Assembly (NCBI RefSeq): GCF_024345995.1
Contig: NZ_JAGQCE010000002.1
Location: 186,001 to 250,000 of the forward strand
Direction: 5' to 3'
From: Synechococcus sp. Cruz-7E5
Lineage (GTDB): Bacteria > Cyanobacteriota > Cyanobacteriia > PCC-6307 > Cyanobiaceae
DNA length: 64,000 nucleotides
Numbering within the stretch: the stretch's first letter is position 1; the number at the start of each line of letters is the position of its first letter. Below are positions 1 through 9,758 of the stretch, one piece after another. Below the pieces are notes generated by a model. The model saw only the letters and a list, made by a program, of their open reading frames with translations. It searched no databases and was not told where the DNA came from. Position numbers and translations under genes: made by a program.

Positions 1-1
1 C

Positions 2-2122
2 CGTAAGGCGGCCAGCCGCACTGTGGACCCCAACAAGATGCGTCCCGGCGACTTCGTGGTGCACCGCAACCATGGCATCGGCCGCTTCCTGAAGCTGGAG
101 AAGCTGGCGATCAGCGGTGAGTCGCGCGACTACCTGGTGGTGCAGTACGCCGATGGGCTGCTGCGGGTGGCGGCCGACCAGCTGGGCAGTCTGGGGCGTT
201 TCCGCGCCAGCACCGACAGTCCGCCGGAGCTGAACCGCATGGGCGGGGTGGCCTGGACCAGGGCCAAGGAGCGCGCCCGCAAGGCGGTGCGCAAGGTGGC
301 GATGGACCTGGTGAAGCTCTACGCGGAGCGTCAGCAGGCGGCCGGCTTCCCGTTCCCTCCCGATGGCCCCTGGCAGGGAGAGCTCGAAGATTCCTTCCCC
401 TACGAGCCCACGCCCGATCAGGTGAAAGCGATCGCCGAAGTGAAGCGCGACATGGAGAAGCCCGAGCCGATGGACAGGCTGGTCTGCGGCGATGTGGGCT
501 TCGGCAAGACGGAAGTGGCGATCCGGGCCGTGTTCAAGGCGGTGACCGCCGGTAAGCAATGTGCCCTGCTGGCGCCCACCACCGTGCTGGCCCAGCAGCA
601 CTGGCGCACGCTCAGCGAACGCTTCGCTCCCTATCCGCTCAAGGTGGCCCTGCTCAACCGCTTCCGCACCACCACCGAGCGCAAGACGATTCTCGATGGC
701 CTCAGGAATGGAACGGTGGATGTGGTGGTGGGCACCCACCAGCTGCTGAGCAAGGGCACCCACTTCGAGAAGCTCGGTCTGCTGGTGGTGGATGAGGAGC
801 AGCGCTTCGGGGTGAACCAGAAGGAGAAGATCAAGGCGCTGCGTAAAGACGTGGATGTGCTCACTCTCTCCGCCACACCGATTCCGCGCACCCTCTACAT
901 GAGCCTCTCAGGGGTGCGGGAGATGAGCCTGATCACCACCCCACCGCCCCTGCGCCGCCCGATCAAGACCCACCTGGCCGCCCGCGATGAGGAGGCGGTG
1001 CGCAGCGCCATCCGCCAGGAGCTCGACCGCGGCGGCCAGGTGTTCTATGTCGTGCCGCGGGTGGAGGGGATCGAGGAGGTGGCGGGCCAGTTGCGCGAGA
1101 TGCTGCCGGGCCTGAAGCTGCTGGTGGCGCACGGCCAGATGGCGGAGGGGGAACTGGAGAGCGCGATGGTGGCCTTCAACGCCGGTGAGGCCGATGTGAT
1201 GCTCTGCACCACGATCATCGAATCGGGCCTCGATATACCGCGCGTGAACACGATTCTGGTGGAGGACGCCCACCGCTTCGGTCTCGCCCAGCTGTATCAG
1301 TTGCGCGGCCGGGTGGGCCGCAGCGGTATCCAGGCCCATGCCTGGCTGTTCTATCCCGGTGATGCCTCCCTGAGTGAGGCGGCGCGGCAACGGTTGCGGG
1401 CGATTCAGGAATTCGCCCAGCTGGGCAGCGGCTACCAGCTGGCCATGCGCGACATGGAGATCCGCGGCGTGGGCAACCTGCTGGGGGTGGAGCAGAGCGG
1501 CCAGATGGAGGTGATCGGCTTCGATCTCTACATGGAGATGCTGCAGGAATCGCTGGCTGAGATCCAGGGGCAGGACATCCCCGTGGTGGAAGAGACCCAG
1601 ATCGATCTGCCGATCACCGCCTTCATCCCCGCCGACTGGATTCCCGAAAGCGACGAAAAGATGGCCGCTTACCGCGCCGCCGCCGACTGCCGCGCCCGCG
1701 AGGAGCTGGTGCAGCTGGCCGCCGACTGGGTGGACCGCTACGGCGCCTTGCCCTCGCCGGTGGCGAGCCTGCTGCAGCTGATGGAGCTGAAGCTGCTGGC
1801 ACGGCGTTGCGGCTTCTCGCGCATCCGGCTGGAGAAGCCCAACCTCGTGCTGGAAACCCCGATGGAGGAACCCGCCTTCCGCCTGCTGCGCCAGGGTCTG
1901 CCCCAGCATCTGCACGGTCGGCTGGTGTATCAGGGGGGCGGCGGAAGCACCGCCAAGGTGCTGGCCCGGGGGCTGAATGTGCTGGCTGCCGACCGCCAGC
2001 TCGACACCCTCAAGGAGTGGCTCACGGCCATGGCCGAGCAGATCCCCGGAGCCGATGGCCTCACCGACGCCCAGCGGATCGAGCAGCTCAGGGTGAAGAA
2101 CGAGGCGGTGCTGGTGGTGTAA
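2..2122 (+). CDS. mfd: Transcription-repair coupling factor Mfd, C-terminal two thirds (partial at window edge)
   Basis: Mfd is an ATP-dependent translocase that pushes stalled RNA polymerase off DNA and recruits UvrA. The frame is open to the left edge, so the first visible codons are internal and the true start lies outside the window. Near the visible start is the CarD-like polymerase-interaction module ([16 protein letters not shown]). It is followed by a superfamily 2 motor with Walker [13 protein letters not shown] box, TATPIPRTL and the motif VI region LRGRVGRSG, then the C-terminal TRCF domain. About 706 residues are present of the usual roughly 1,150-1,200. It ends in TAA, 117 bp before the SemiSWEET gene. 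Confidence 0.97.
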   Translation, partial: RKAASRTVDPNKMRPGDFVVHRNHGIGRFLKLEKLAISGESRDYLVVQYADGLLRVAADQLGSLGRFRASTDSPPELNRMGGVAWTRAKERARKAVRKVAMDLVKLYAERQQAAGFPFPPDGPWQGELEDSFPYEPTPDQVKAIAEVKRDMEKPEPMDRLVCGDVGFGKTEVAIRAVFKAVTAGKQCALLAPTTVLAQQHWRTLSERFAPYPLKVALLNRFRTTTERKTILDGLRNGTVDVVVGTHQLLSKGTHFEKLGLLVVDEEQRFGVNQKEKIKALRKDVDVLTLSATPIPRTLYMSLSGVREMSLITTPPPLRRPIKTHLAARDEEAVRSAIRQELDRGGQVFYVVPRVEGIEEVAGQLREMLPGLKLLVAHGQMAEGELESAMVAFNAGEADVMLCTTIIESGLDIPRVNTILVEDAHRFGLAQLYQLRGRVGRSGIQAHAWLFYPGDASLSEAARQRLRAIQEFAQLGSGYQLAMRDMEIRGVGNLLGVEQSGQMEVIGFDLYMEMLQESLAEIQGQDIPVVEETQIDLPITAFIPADWIPESDEKMAAYRAAADCRAREELVQLAADWVDRYGALPSPVASLLQLMELKLLARRCGFSRIRLEKPNLVLETPMEEPAFRLLRQGLPQHLHGRLVYQGGGGSTAKVLARGLNVLAADRQLDTLKEWLTAMAEQIPGADGLTDAQRIEQLRVKNEAVLVV

Positions 2123-2239
2123 CCCGGAAGGGGTGCTGCTGAAGGGTTCCTTTCCATGCGCCATCGGCTGCTGAGGGAGGGAGAAAATGCATCGGAGGAA
2201 ACTGCGTCGGAGACAATTCGCTCGGTTCCCGCCCCAGCC

Positions 2240-2527
2240 ATGACCCAGCCCCTGCCCGTGACGCTTCTGGGCTACGGAGCCGCCACCCTCACGACGTTGA
2301 GCTTCTTCCCTCAGGCGATCAAGACCGTCCGCAGCGGCGATACCCGCGGCATCTCGCTGCGCATGTACCTGCTGTTCACGCTTGGGATCACGGCTTGGGG
2401 GATCTATGGACTGATCACCGGTGATGGCCCCCTGATCGTCGCCAATGCCCTCACCCTGGTGCCGGCCTTGGTGGTGCTGGAGAGGAAGGTGCAGTCCCTG
2501 CGGCGTGGGGACGACCGGTTGTGGTGA
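2240..2527 (+). CDS. SemiSWEET-type (MtN3/PQ-loop) small sugar transporter
   Basis: This 95-residue membrane protein has three predicted transmembrane helices and the PQ-loop signature FFPQAIKTVRSGDTRGIS near residues 25-42, followed by a short loop and the third helix. That size and layout fit bacterial SemiSWEETs, which dimerise to move small sugars passively. The open frame extends upstream to 2156, but the ATG at 2240 gives MTQPLPVTLLGYGAA, the expected family N-terminus. It lies 117 bp after mfd on the same strand. The substrate cannot be read from the sequence. Confidence 0.85.
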   Translation: MTQPLPVTLLGYGAATLTTLSFFPQAIKTVRSGDTRGISLRMYLLFTLGITAWGIYGLITGDGPLIVANALTLVPALVVLERKVQSLRRGDDRLW

Positions 2528-2650
2528 AGAGCGGCTGAGCCTCTGGTGCTGGGCCTCGCCCCAACCTGGGCGGGTTAAGGAAGGCTTCAGATTGTCTTCT
2601 GTCTCATCTCCGCAAAAGTTCGTTACAGTGCGAAGAATTGAAACGCGAAC

Positions 2651-2839
2651 ATGGGTGAATTGGTGGGTGGATACGGCGGTGTCACGGCTGGTGTTCAGAG
2701 CGGGTATGCGCTCGCTTCAGCTCTGATCAGCGTGCTGGCCCTCGGCCTCTTCGCCCTGTTCCAGAACGACCAGGAGAACGACGACGACGATTCCAACCCT
2801 GGTGGCGGTCTGATGCAGCCGGTCAGCGGCGCGGCCTGA
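2651..2839 (+). CDS. Small single-helix membrane protein with acidic tail, function unknown
   Basis: This 62-residue protein has a Gly-rich N-terminus, one hydrophobic helix (about residues 20-41, ALASALISVLALGLFALFQ) and a very acidic linker (NDQENDDDDSNP). I do not recognise the family. Its size, lone helix and place in a picocyanobacterial genome would suit a photosystem- or thylakoid-associated small subunit, but no motif shows this. A possible promoter element, TACAGT, lies at 2624-2629, 22 bp before the ATG. The helix plus strongly acidic tail argues against a chance ORF. Confidence 0.6.
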   Translation: MGELVGGYGGVTAGVQSGYALASALISVLALGLFALFQNDQENDDDDSNPGGGLMQPVSGAA

Positions 2840-2965
2840 GTCTTGCCTGTTTAAGAGGCGCTGGGTCTCCAACAAGCCGGACACATCCGGTCAGAACCTG
2901 GCGGAACCCTGGTCATCTTTTGGCACTCTCTCGGCGTCATGGTTAATGGGTGATATGTCACTCCC

Positions 2966-3532
2966 GTGGCTCGTTCAACGCTCGCCCTAAGCCTTGATCG
3001 TCTGCTCCATGGCCAGTGGCCCGGATTTGTTGGTCTTGCCTGTCTTGCCGCCCCGCTGATGTGCCTGGCACCGGCACCGGCAGGAGCTCTCGATTACTGG
3101 CAGTCCATCGACGTCTTGCGACAGCGGCTTTCCGCCACCGGTGTGCGCGTGATGCAGCGAGATTGCGGGCAGCGTGGCCTCCAAGGTCTTTATCACCCGA
3201 GCAGCGACACGATCCTGGTGTGCCGCGTGCACCGGGATCCGGTCTCGGTGTGGAACACCCTGGCCCATGAAGCCACCCATCGGATGCAGGCCTGCCGCGG
3301 CGGTCTGATCACGGATCCGGGTCATCACAGAGCGATGGCGGCCACTCTGGCCAGCCGGGCGCCGCTGGAGTGGCGCTCCCTGCAGAGCTACCCAGCCCGG
3401 GAGCGCCTCAGCGAACTGGAGGCGCGCTACACCGCCCAGCTGCCTCCCGAGCAGGTGATCCAGCTGTTCGACCGCTACTGCGGTCGGCGTACCTCTGCCG
3501 GCCTCGCCCTTCGCACCCCTTCCCTGCGATGA
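2966..3532 (+). CDS. Exported protein with HEATH (HExxH-type) motif, possible metallopeptidase-like
   Basis: The 188-residue protein starts at GTG with a long hydrophobic N-terminal segment (about residues 20-42) that looks like a signal peptide ending near PAGALDY. HEATH at residues 101-105 matches the HExxH zinc-peptidase pattern (LAHEATHRMQAC). Cysteines near residues 67, 86 and 110 could form disulfides in an exported protein. A Glu further on (SELEARY) could be the third ligand, but I could not place it in a named peptidase family. Its stop overlaps the next start (ATGA), so the two genes are probably co-translated. Confidence 0.65.
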   Translation: MARSTLALSLDRLLHGQWPGFVGLACLAAPLMCLAPAPAGALDYWQSIDVLRQRLSATGVRVMQRDCGQRGLQGLYHPSSDTILVCRVHRDPVSVWNTLAHEATHRMQACRGGLITDPGHHRAMAATLASRAPLEWRSLQSYPARERLSELEARYTAQLPPEQVIQLFDRYCGRRTSAGLALRTPSLR

Positions 3533-3981
3533 ACAACGTTCTTCTTTCACTTCTGTTGAGCGCACTCGGCCAGTTCGGCGGGGTGGGAGGTCTCGGCGGG
3601 GGTTTCGGTGGTGGCTTCGGTGGCGGTCTGCCGGCACCGGGCTATGGCTCCAGCCAGGGTTCCGGTTCACTGCCGGCCGACACACTGGCCGTGGTCCAGT
3701 GCCTCTATGAGGAGGGCCGCCTCGGTGAAGGCGACGCCCGTGCCCTGATTGAGCAGCAGGGTCGCCGCCGCGGCTGGCCGGCGAGTTGGGAACGCTCGAT
3801 CGACCCTCGCCGCGTGGGGCAAGCCATCGGCGCTGCCGGCGGCTGTCGCTCCCTGATGACCCGCCTCGATCGCAGCGGCAGCCGTACCTTCCCCCGCCCT
3901 GTGCAAGTTGCCCCCTGGCCTGGAAGCTCCGGCAGGAGCCCCAGCCAGAGCGAGGGTTTCGGGCTGGCGCCCTATCGCTGA
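3529..3981 (+). CDS. Glycine-rich, probably exported protein of unknown function
   Basis: The 150-residue protein begins with a short hydrophobic stretch (MNNVLLSLLLSALGQF), then a Gly/Phe-rich repeat (GGVGGLGGGFGGGFGGG, about residues 18-34), then a globular part of about 70 residues with two cysteines. The start is the ATG overlapping the previous stop as ATGA. The reading frame stays open far upstream, but that part lies inside the previous gene. It converges with ctpA and overlaps its end by 10 bp. Function unknown; the coupling suggests it works with the HEATH-motif protein. Confidence 0.6.
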   Translation: MNNVLLSLLLSALGQFGGVGGLGGGFGGGFGGGLPAPGYGSSQGSGSLPADTLAVVQCLYEEGRLGEGDARALIEQQGRRRGWPASWERSIDPRRVGQAIGAAGGCRSLMTRLDRSGSRTFPRPVQVAPWPGSSGRSPSQSEGFGLAPYR

Positions 3982-5306
3982 ATGGGTAAGGCGGCCGGCA
4001 GATTGGCGCTGGTGGGGTTGAAGGTGGTGCGGGAGGCGCTGGTTTCACGCAACTTCTTCACCAGGGTGGATTCAGCCGCCCGGTACTGCACATCCTTGGC
4101 GGTGCCCAGATCTTCCAGCTTGAGCTTGGCGGCCTCCGCTTCGCTCAGCTTCACCGACACATCCGGGGCGATGCCGTGCTTGTGGATGTCGCGGCCGCTG
4201 GGGGTGAGGTACTTGGCGATGGTCACGGTCATGCCGGAGCCATCGGAGAGTCCCCGCACCGATTGCACCAGCCCCTTGCCGAAGGTTTTCTGGCCCACCA
4301 ATGTGGCCCGCTTGTTGTCCTGAAGAGCGCCGGAGAGAATCTCGCTGGCACTGGCCGAGCCTTCGTTGACCAGCACCACGATCGGTGATCTGGTCAGGGC
4401 GCGGCCATTGGCGCGGCGCACGTCCTGGATGCCGTCACGGGTGCGGGTGGAGACAATGATGCCCTCATCCAGCAACTGGCGGGCAATTTCCACGCTGGCC
4501 ATCAGGAGACCACCGGGGTTGCTGCGCAGGTCGAGGACGTAGCCCTGCACCCCCTTCTGCTCGAGATCGCGCAGGGCAGCGCGCATGTCCTTGGCGGCGT
4601 TGGCGTTGAACTGTTTCAGGCGGATGTAGCCCACCTTCACGCCGTCGGGGCCGGTATTGATCTGGTGCTCGACCGCATGCAGCTCGATGCGAGCGCGGGT
4701 GAGTGGCACGGTGACCACCTGGCTGCGGCGGCGCAGCTCCAGGGTGACCTTGGTGCCGGCCTGGCCGCGGATCAACTTGACTGCATCCTCGGTGCTCATC
4801 CCCTTGGTGCTCTTGCCGTCGATCGAGACGATCACGTCTTTCGGCTGCACGCCGGCTTCAGAGGCGGGGGAGCCGTCGATCGGTGAGACCACCACCAGCT
4901 CCTTGGTCTCCTTGTCGAGGCTCAGCTGGATGCCCACCCCGGAGAGTTCTCCCGAGGTGTCGATCTGCATCTCCTTGAACTCCCGCGGATCCATGAAGCG
5001 GGTGTAGGGATCATCAAGGGTGCCAAGCATCCCCCTGATCGCCTCATAGCTTTCCTTGGTGCTGCCGTAGCTCTTGGCCAGCAAGTCGCGTCGCAGCTTG
5101 CGCCATTGATCAGGCGTGTATTTGCCGGTGGTGTCGAGGTAGTCGCGGAAGACGATCTGCCAGGCCTGATCCATCACCTCCTTCGGACTGTCGGTGATCA
5201 GCGAGGCGGCGCTCGGGGATCCCAGCCAGTCGGTGCCGACGATCACGGCGGTGGCGCAGGCTCCCAGTCCGGCGAGAACGGCGATGCCGGTGCGACCCCT
5301 GCCCAT
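3972..5306 (-). CDS. ctpA: Carboxyl-terminal processing peptidase (S41 family)
   Basis: Serine endopeptidase of the CtpA/Tsp family. Cyanobacterial members act in the thylakoid lumen or periplasm, and one paralogue matures the photosystem II D1 precursor. The 444-residue protein has an N-terminal hydrophobic anchor or signal (residues 7-26), a PDZ domain (about 115-200) and the S41 core with catalytic Ser in EGSASASEI and Lys in GQKTFGKG. Length is normal. Cyanobacteria usually carry two or three paralogues, and I cannot say from sequence alone which one this is, so the symbol is a family assignment. Confidence 0.9.
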   Translation of the reverse strand: MGRGRTGIAVLAGLGACATAVIVGTDWLGSPSAASLITDSPKEVMDQAWQIVFRDYLDTTGKYTPDQWRKLRRDLLAKSYGSTKESYEAIRGMLGTLDDPYTRFMDPREFKEMQIDTSGELSGVGIQLSLDKETKELVVVSPIDGSPASEAGVQPKDVIVSIDGKSTKGMSTEDAVKLIRGQAGTKVTLELRRRSQVVTVPLTRARIELHAVEHQINTGPDGVKVGYIRLKQFNANAAKDMRAALRDLEQKGVQGYVLDLRSNPGGLLMASVEIARQLLDEGIIVSTRTRDGIQDVRRANGRALTRSPIVVLVNEGSASASEILSGALQDNKRATLVGQKTFGKGLVQSVRGLSDGSGMTVTIAKYLTPSGRDIHKHGIAPDVSVKLSEAEAAKLKLEDLGTAKDVQYRAAESTLVKKLRETSASRTTFNPTSANLPAALPIQR

Positions 5307-5407
5307 TGGCTGATTCCCTGGAGTTTGACTGTCCCTACAAACTAGCCCGAGCTGCAGGGCTGGGCGAGGGATCGGAGACGGTCACAGGCAAGTCAGGATG
5401 TGACTGG

Positions 5408-6679
5408 TCAGGGATCGACCCAGCGACCGTCCTCCTTGATCAGGGCGATCAGGGCCTCCACACCTTCGGCTTCCGGTACCCGGCGGATCTCATCGCGGCC
5501 GCGGTAGAGGGAGATGGTGCCAGGGGTTTTGCCCACGTAGCCGTAGTCGGCGTCGGCCATCTCGCCGGGACCATTCACGATGCAGCCCATCACGGCGATG
5601 TCGAGGCCGGTGAGGTGGGCGGTGGCGTTGCGCACCACGTGCAGCACCTCCTCCAGGTTGAAGAGGGTGCGGCCGCAGCTGGGGCAGGCCACGTATTCGA
5701 CCATCGTTTTGCGCAGGCCCAGGGCCTGCAGGATCGAGTAGCAGACCGGAATCTCCTTCTCGGGCGCCTCGGTGAGCGATACCCGGATCGTGTCACCCAG
5801 GCCTTCGGCCAGCAGGGTGGCGATGCCGGCGGTGCTCTTGATGCGGCCGTAGTCGCCGTCGCCAGCTTCGGTGACGCCCAGGTGCAGGGGGTAGTGGAAG
5901 CCGGCGGCGTCCATGCGGTCGGCCATCATCCGGTAGGCGGCCAGCATCACAGGCGCCCGCGAGGCTTTCATCGACACCACGATGTTGTGGAAGTCGAGGC
6001 GATCGCAGATCTGGATGAACTCCATGGCGCTCTCCACCATCCCCAGGGGGGTGTCGCCATAGGTGAACAGCATCCGCTCGGCCAGGGAGCCGTGGTTCAC
6101 GCCGATGCGCAGGCCCTTGTCCTGCTCCTTGAGCAGGCTCACCAGCGGTTCGAGTGTGGCCTGGATGCGCGCGCCGATCGCCGCCACTTCCTCGGGCGTG
6201 AACTCGGTGCGGTTTGGATCGGGCTTGTCGAACACATACAGGCCCGGGTTGATCCGCACCTTGTCGACGTGCTGGGCCACCTCCAGGGCAATCTTCATGC
6301 CGTTGTGGTGCACATCTGCCACCAGAGGAACGGGCTGGTAGCTGTCTTCGAGGCGTTTGCGGATCTCCCCCACCGCTCTGGCGTGGCCCAGGCTCGGCAC
6401 CGTGAGCCGCACGATCTCGCAGCCCGCTTCGTGCAGGCGGCGGATGCCGGCAGTGGCGCCTTCGATGTCGAGGGTGTCCTCGTTGATCATCGACTGCACC
6501 ACCACCGGGTGCTCGCTGCCCACCCAGATGTCGCCCACGCGCACGCTGCGTGTCTTGCGGCGGCGGATCAGGGTGTCGTAGCGGGGGTTGCTGGCCCAGT
6601 CGGCGGGGAGACCCGGAAGGCTGGTGTCGGGGCGGGCGAGGGTGCCGGTCATCGCCAGGGGGCCGGGAAGTGGGCTCAC
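5408..6679 (-). CDS. ispG: 4-hydroxy-3-methylbut-2-en-1-yl diphosphate synthase (IspG/GcpE)
   Basis: 4Fe-4S enzyme of the MEP isoprenoid pathway that converts MEcPP to HMBPP, feeding carotenoid, chlorophyll phytyl and quinone synthesis. The 423-residue product has the typical N-terminus ([13 protein letters not shown], then HPVVVQSM), the TIM-barrel region ([14 protein letters not shown]) and the C-terminal cluster cysteines in CPSC and GCIVNGPGE. The ATG at 6679 is the longest start. An internal Met at codon 10 (6652) would give MTGTLARP and is also plausible. It lies 11 bp downstream of the uracil-DNA glycosylase gene on the same strand and is probably co-transcribed with it. Confidence 0.97.
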   Translation of the reverse strand: MSPLPGPLAMTGTLARPDTSLPGLPADWASNPRYDTLIRRRKTRSVRVGDIWVGSEHPVVVQSMINEDTLDIEGATAGIRRLHEAGCEIVRLTVPSLGHARAVGEIRKRLEDSYQPVPLVADVHHNGMKIALEVAQHVDKVRINPGLYVFDKPDPNRTEFTPEEVAAIGARIQATLEPLVSLLKEQDKGLRIGVNHGSLAERMLFTYGDTPLGMVESAMEFIQICDRLDFHNIVVSMKASRAPVMLAAYRMMADRMDAAGFHYPLHLGVTEAGDGDYGRIKSTAGIATLLAEGLGDTIRVSLTEAPEKEIPVCYSILQALGLRKTMVEYVACPSCGRTLFNLEEVLHVVRNATAHLTGLDIAVMGCIVNGPGEMADADYGYVGKTPGTISLYRGRDEIRRVPEAEGVEALIALIKEDGRWVDP

Positions 6680-6690
6680 CCTGCCACAGA

Positions 6691-7398
6691 TCAGGGGTCG
6701 CCTGACGAATCCAGAGCGGGGTCCGGGGCGGCCCTGAGTTGCTCAAGCCGACCCCTGACCGCCTTGAGGTCCTGCCAGGTGTGCCACTTGGGGGTGTCCG
6801 GTTCCCGCGAGGGATTGCGCAGGAGATAGGAGGGGTGAAAGATCGGCAGGCACCAGCGCCCCTGCCAGGACCGCCACTGGCCCCGCAGGCGGGTGATGCC
6901 GCCTTTGATTCCCAGCACCCCTTCCACCGCGGTGGCGCCAGCCAGCAGAACCACCTGCGGTTGCACCAGCTCCACCTGCTTCAGCAGCCAGGGCAGGCAC
7001 GCGGCCATCTCCTGGGGGGTGGGTTTGCGGTTATCAGGTGGACGGCACTTCACCACATTGCAGATGTAGGCGTCGCGGTTGCTGTCGATGCCGACGCTGG
7101 CGAGCATCCGATCGAGCAGCTGCCCGGCCCGGCCCACGAAGGGGGAGCCACTGGCGTCTTCCTGGGCGCCGGGCCCCTCGCCGATCACCATCAGGGCGGC
7201 ACGGGGGTACCCCCGACTCACCACCACCTGTTGGCGGCCTTCCGCCAGGGGGCAGCGGCGGCATTCGGAGCAGTCTTGGGCCAGTTGCTGCAGCGCCGCT
7301 TCCTGCAGGGCTGCATCCTGCCGTGCCGTGCCGGAATCACCCTCCACGCTGTTTCTCCCCTGTGGCTGAGCGCCCACGCTGGCCGCAGCGGGGGGCAC
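6691..7398 (-). CDS. Uracil-DNA glycosylase, family 4-like (4Fe-4S)
   Basis: The protein removes uracil from DNA to start base-excision repair. The 235 residues carry motif 1 GEGPGAQED, the [13 protein letters not shown] segment, [16 protein letters not shown] and motif 2 FHPSYLL, all typical of the family 4 group. Cysteines in ECRRCPL and CNVVKC fit the iron-sulfur cluster ligands. The N-terminal 40 residues are low-complexity and poorly conserved, so the start may be shorter. It is divergent from the aminotransferase gene across 148 bp and runs into ispG. Confidence 0.92.
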   Translation of the reverse strand: MPPAAASVGAQPQGRNSVEGDSGTARQDAALQEAALQQLAQDCSECRRCPLAEGRQQVVVSRGYPRAALMVIGEGPGAQEDASGSPFVGRAGQLLDRMLASVGIDSNRDAYICNVVKCRPPDNRKPTPQEMAACLPWLLKQVELVQPQVVLLAGATAVEGVLGIKGGITRLRGQWRSWQGRWCLPIFHPSYLLRNPSREPDTPKWHTWQDLKAVRGRLEQLRAAPDPALDSSGDP

Positions 7399-7546
7399 CT
7401 GTCCAGGTGCCTGGCGCGACGGTGCCCGCTTGAACCTTTCCCTGGAAGGGCGTCAGGCAGGATGCAAGATCTCCCAGGCGCTTCTTTCGGAGCGCCACGG
7501 CCCCAGCGGCCGCTTCGCGCTGCGGCCGTCGGCCGCGCCCCCGCCG

Positions 7547-8725
7547 ATGCCCCGTCCGTTGAAGCTCTCGGCCCGGGCCGAAGCCCTGCAGCCTTCGCTC
7601 ACCCTGGCCATAGCCGCCCGCGCCAAGCAGTTGCGCGCCGAGGGCCAGGACATCTGCAGCCTGAGCGCCGGCGAACCCGACTTCGACACACCGCCCTTCA
7701 TCCGCCAGGCGGCCATCGATGCCCTCGAGGCCGGCGCCACCCGCTATGGCCCGGCCGCCGGCGAGCCGGCCCTGCGCGAGGCGATCGCCGTAAAGCTGAG
7801 TGAGGAAAACGGGGTTGCCACCAAGGCCGAGCAGGTGCTGGTCACCAATGGCGGCAAGCAGGCTCTGTTCAACCTCTTCCAGGTGTTGCTGGGCCCCGGC
7901 GATGAGGTGCTCCTGCCAGCCCCCTACTGGCTCAGCTACCCGGAGATGGTGCAGCTGGCCGGGGCCACGGTGCGGCTGCTGCCCAGCGACGCCGAGCACG
8001 GCTTCCGCCTGGATCCCCAGCAGCTGGAGGCCGCGATCACCCCGGCTTCCCGCCTGCTGGTGCTCAACAGCCCGTCCAATCCCACCGGGATGGTGCTCAG
8101 CCGCCCGGAGCTGGAGGCCATCGCCGTGGTGCTGCGCCGTCATCCCCAGGTGGCGGTGGTCTGCGACGAGATCTACGAGTTTCTGCTGGCCCCGGGCCAT
8201 GAGCACCACAGCTTCGCGGCGGTGGCGCCCGACCTCAGCGATCGGGTGTTCATCGTCAATGGCTTCGCCAAGGGCTGGGCCATGACGGGCTGGCGGCTGG
8301 GTTTTCTGGCCGGCCCCAGTGCGGTGGTGAGTGCCGCGATCGCCCTGCAGAGCCAGAGCACGAGCAACGTCTGCTCCTTCGCCCAGTTCGGTGCCCTGGC
8401 GGCGGTGAAGGGACCGCGCGACTGCGTTGTGGAGATGGCACGGCAGTTCAGTGAACGGCGCGCCCTGCTCCATCAGGGTCTAGCCGCCCTGCCTGGGCTC
8501 ACCCTGCAGCCACCTGAGGGGGCCTTCTACGCCTTCCCGGATGTGAGCGCTCACGGGCTCGATTCGATGACCTTCTGCAACCGTCTGCTCAACGAGGTGG
8601 GCCTGGCCGTGGTGCCTGGGATCGCCTTCGGTGACGACCGCTGCGTACGCCTTTCCTGCGCCGCCTCCCCCGCCACCCTGCGCGACGGCCTGGGTCGGCT
8701 CGGCCACTTCCTCACATCCCTGTAA
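7547..8725 (+). CDS. Class I PLP-dependent aminotransferase (aspartate aminotransferase type)
   Basis: Transaminase of the AspC/prephenate-aminotransferase group that links aspartate or aromatic precursors with 2-oxoglutarate and glutamate. The 392 residues show SAGEPDFDTP, TNGGKQALFN, NSPSNPTGMVLS, VCDEIYEF and the PLP-lysine region GFAKGWAMTGWRLGF, followed by a C-terminal Arg (CVRLSCA). The frame is open back to 7430, but the ATG at 7547 (MPRPLKLSARAE) gives the family N-terminus. It lies 15 bp before the phnD-like gene, close enough for read-through. Confidence 0.92.
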   Translation: MPRPLKLSARAEALQPSLTLAIAARAKQLRAEGQDICSLSAGEPDFDTPPFIRQAAIDALEAGATRYGPAAGEPALREAIAVKLSEENGVATKAEQVLVTNGGKQALFNLFQVLLGPGDEVLLPAPYWLSYPEMVQLAGATVRLLPSDAEHGFRLDPQQLEAAITPASRLLVLNSPSNPTGMVLSRPELEAIAVVLRRHPQVAVVCDEIYEFLLAPGHEHHSFAAVAPDLSDRVFIVNGFAKGWAMTGWRLGFLAGPSAVVSAAIALQSQSTSNVCSFAQFGALAAVKGPRDCVVEMARQFSERRALLHQGLAALPGLTLQPPEGAFYAFPDVSAHGLDSMTFCNRLLNEVGLAVVPGIAFGDDRCVRLSCAASPATLRDGLGRLGHFLTSL

Positions 8726-8740
8726 ATCGAAGCACCACCG

Positions 8741-9709
8741 ATGTTCTCCTTGCCCCTCCTTCGCCCACGCCTTCCGCGTGGCGGTGTTCGCCTGGCTCTG
8801 CTGGCGGGCCTCGCCCTGGTCCTCACGCCAGCGGCCCTGCCGCCCCAGCTGCAGCAGGCCGCACCCCAGCTCGCCGGCGCCCAGGCCCAGCAGAAGCTGC
8901 TGCGCATCAGCGCCATTCCTGACCAGAAACCCGAAACCCTCAACCGCCTCTACCCCCTGCTGGCGAATGAGCTGAGCCGCAGCCTCGGCGTGCCGGTGAA
9001 GTACGTGCCGGTGACCGATTACACCGCCGCCGTGAGTGCCTTCCGCCGCGGCGATCTGGATCTGGTCTGGTTCGGAGCCCTCACCGGCGTTCAGGCCCGG
9101 CTGCAGAAGCCCGGCGCCAAGGTGATCGCCCAGCGCGACATCGACCCCTCCTTCCAGAGCTTCTTCATCGCCAACACCGCCAGTGGAATCAAGCCCATCG
9201 CCAATCAGAAGGGGCTGAGCGTGCTCAAGGGCAAGCGCTTCACCTTCGGTTCGGAGAGCTCCACCTCCGGTCGGCTGATGCCCCAGTACTTCCTCGGCCA
9301 GGCCGGCGTGCGGCTGAGTGATTTCGCCGGCGGCGCCCCGGGCTTCAGCAGCAGCCACGACGCCACGATCGCCCTCGTGCAGAGCGGCGCCTACCAGGCG
9401 GGGGTGGTGAACGAGGAGGTGTGGCAGAGCAGCCTCAGCTCCGGCAAGACCGACCCGAAGAAGGTGATCGTGATCTGGCGCACCCCCGGTTACGCCAACT
9501 ACCACTGGCTCGCCCAGCCGAATCTCGACCAGCGCTTCGGCAAGGGCTTCACCACCAGGCTTCAATCCACCTTCCTGAATCTGCGCGCCAGCAATCCCAA
9601 ACAGGCCCAGATCCTCGACCTCTTCGGAGCGAAGCGATTCATTCCTGCGCCTCCGCGTCTGTACGACCCGATCGAGAAGGTGGGCCGCGAAATCGGCAAG
9701 ATCCGCTGA
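8741..9709 (+). CDS. phnD: PhnD-like periplasmic substrate-binding protein (phosphonate, phosphite or putative selenate ABC importer)
   Basis: The binding protein of an ABC importer: 322 residues with a signal peptide (about 1-45), then a mature domain beginning LLRISAIPDQKPETLNRLYPLL. Signatures include FRRGDLDLVWFGALTGVQAR, FTFGSESSTSGRLMP and DATIALVQSGAYQAGVVNEE, as in PhnD/PtxB proteins. Relatives are annotated as phosphonate, phosphite or putative selenate binders, and the sequence alone does not decide which. It heads an importer operon with phnC- and phnE-like genes after a short ORF. Confidence 0.88.
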   Translation: MFSLPLLRPRLPRGGVRLALLAGLALVLTPAALPPQLQQAAPQLAGAQAQQKLLRISAIPDQKPETLNRLYPLLANELSRSLGVPVKYVPVTDYTAAVSAFRRGDLDLVWFGALTGVQARLQKPGAKVIAQRDIDPSFQSFFIANTASGIKPIANQKGLSVLKGKRFTFGSESSTSGRLMPQYFLGQAGVRLSDFAGGAPGFSSSHDATIALVQSGAYQAGVVNEEVWQSSLSSGKTDPKKVIVIWRTPGYANYHWLAQPNLDQRFGKGFTTRLQSTFLNLRASNPKQAQILDLFGAKRFIPAPPRLYDPIEKVGREIGKIR

Positions 9710-9758
9710 GACACGCCCCTGGGCCCCCCTTAGCGTGGGGTCTGGTCCGAGCGGTTGC

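Noticed and set aside
908-2164. Long minus-strand frame opposite mfd (418 codons)
   Set aside because: His/Gln/Leu-rich shadow of the mfd codons; no domain and wholly inside a certain gene.
5306-6829. Long plus-strand frame opposite ispG (507 codons)
   Set aside because: Antisense shadow of ispG with low-complexity composition.
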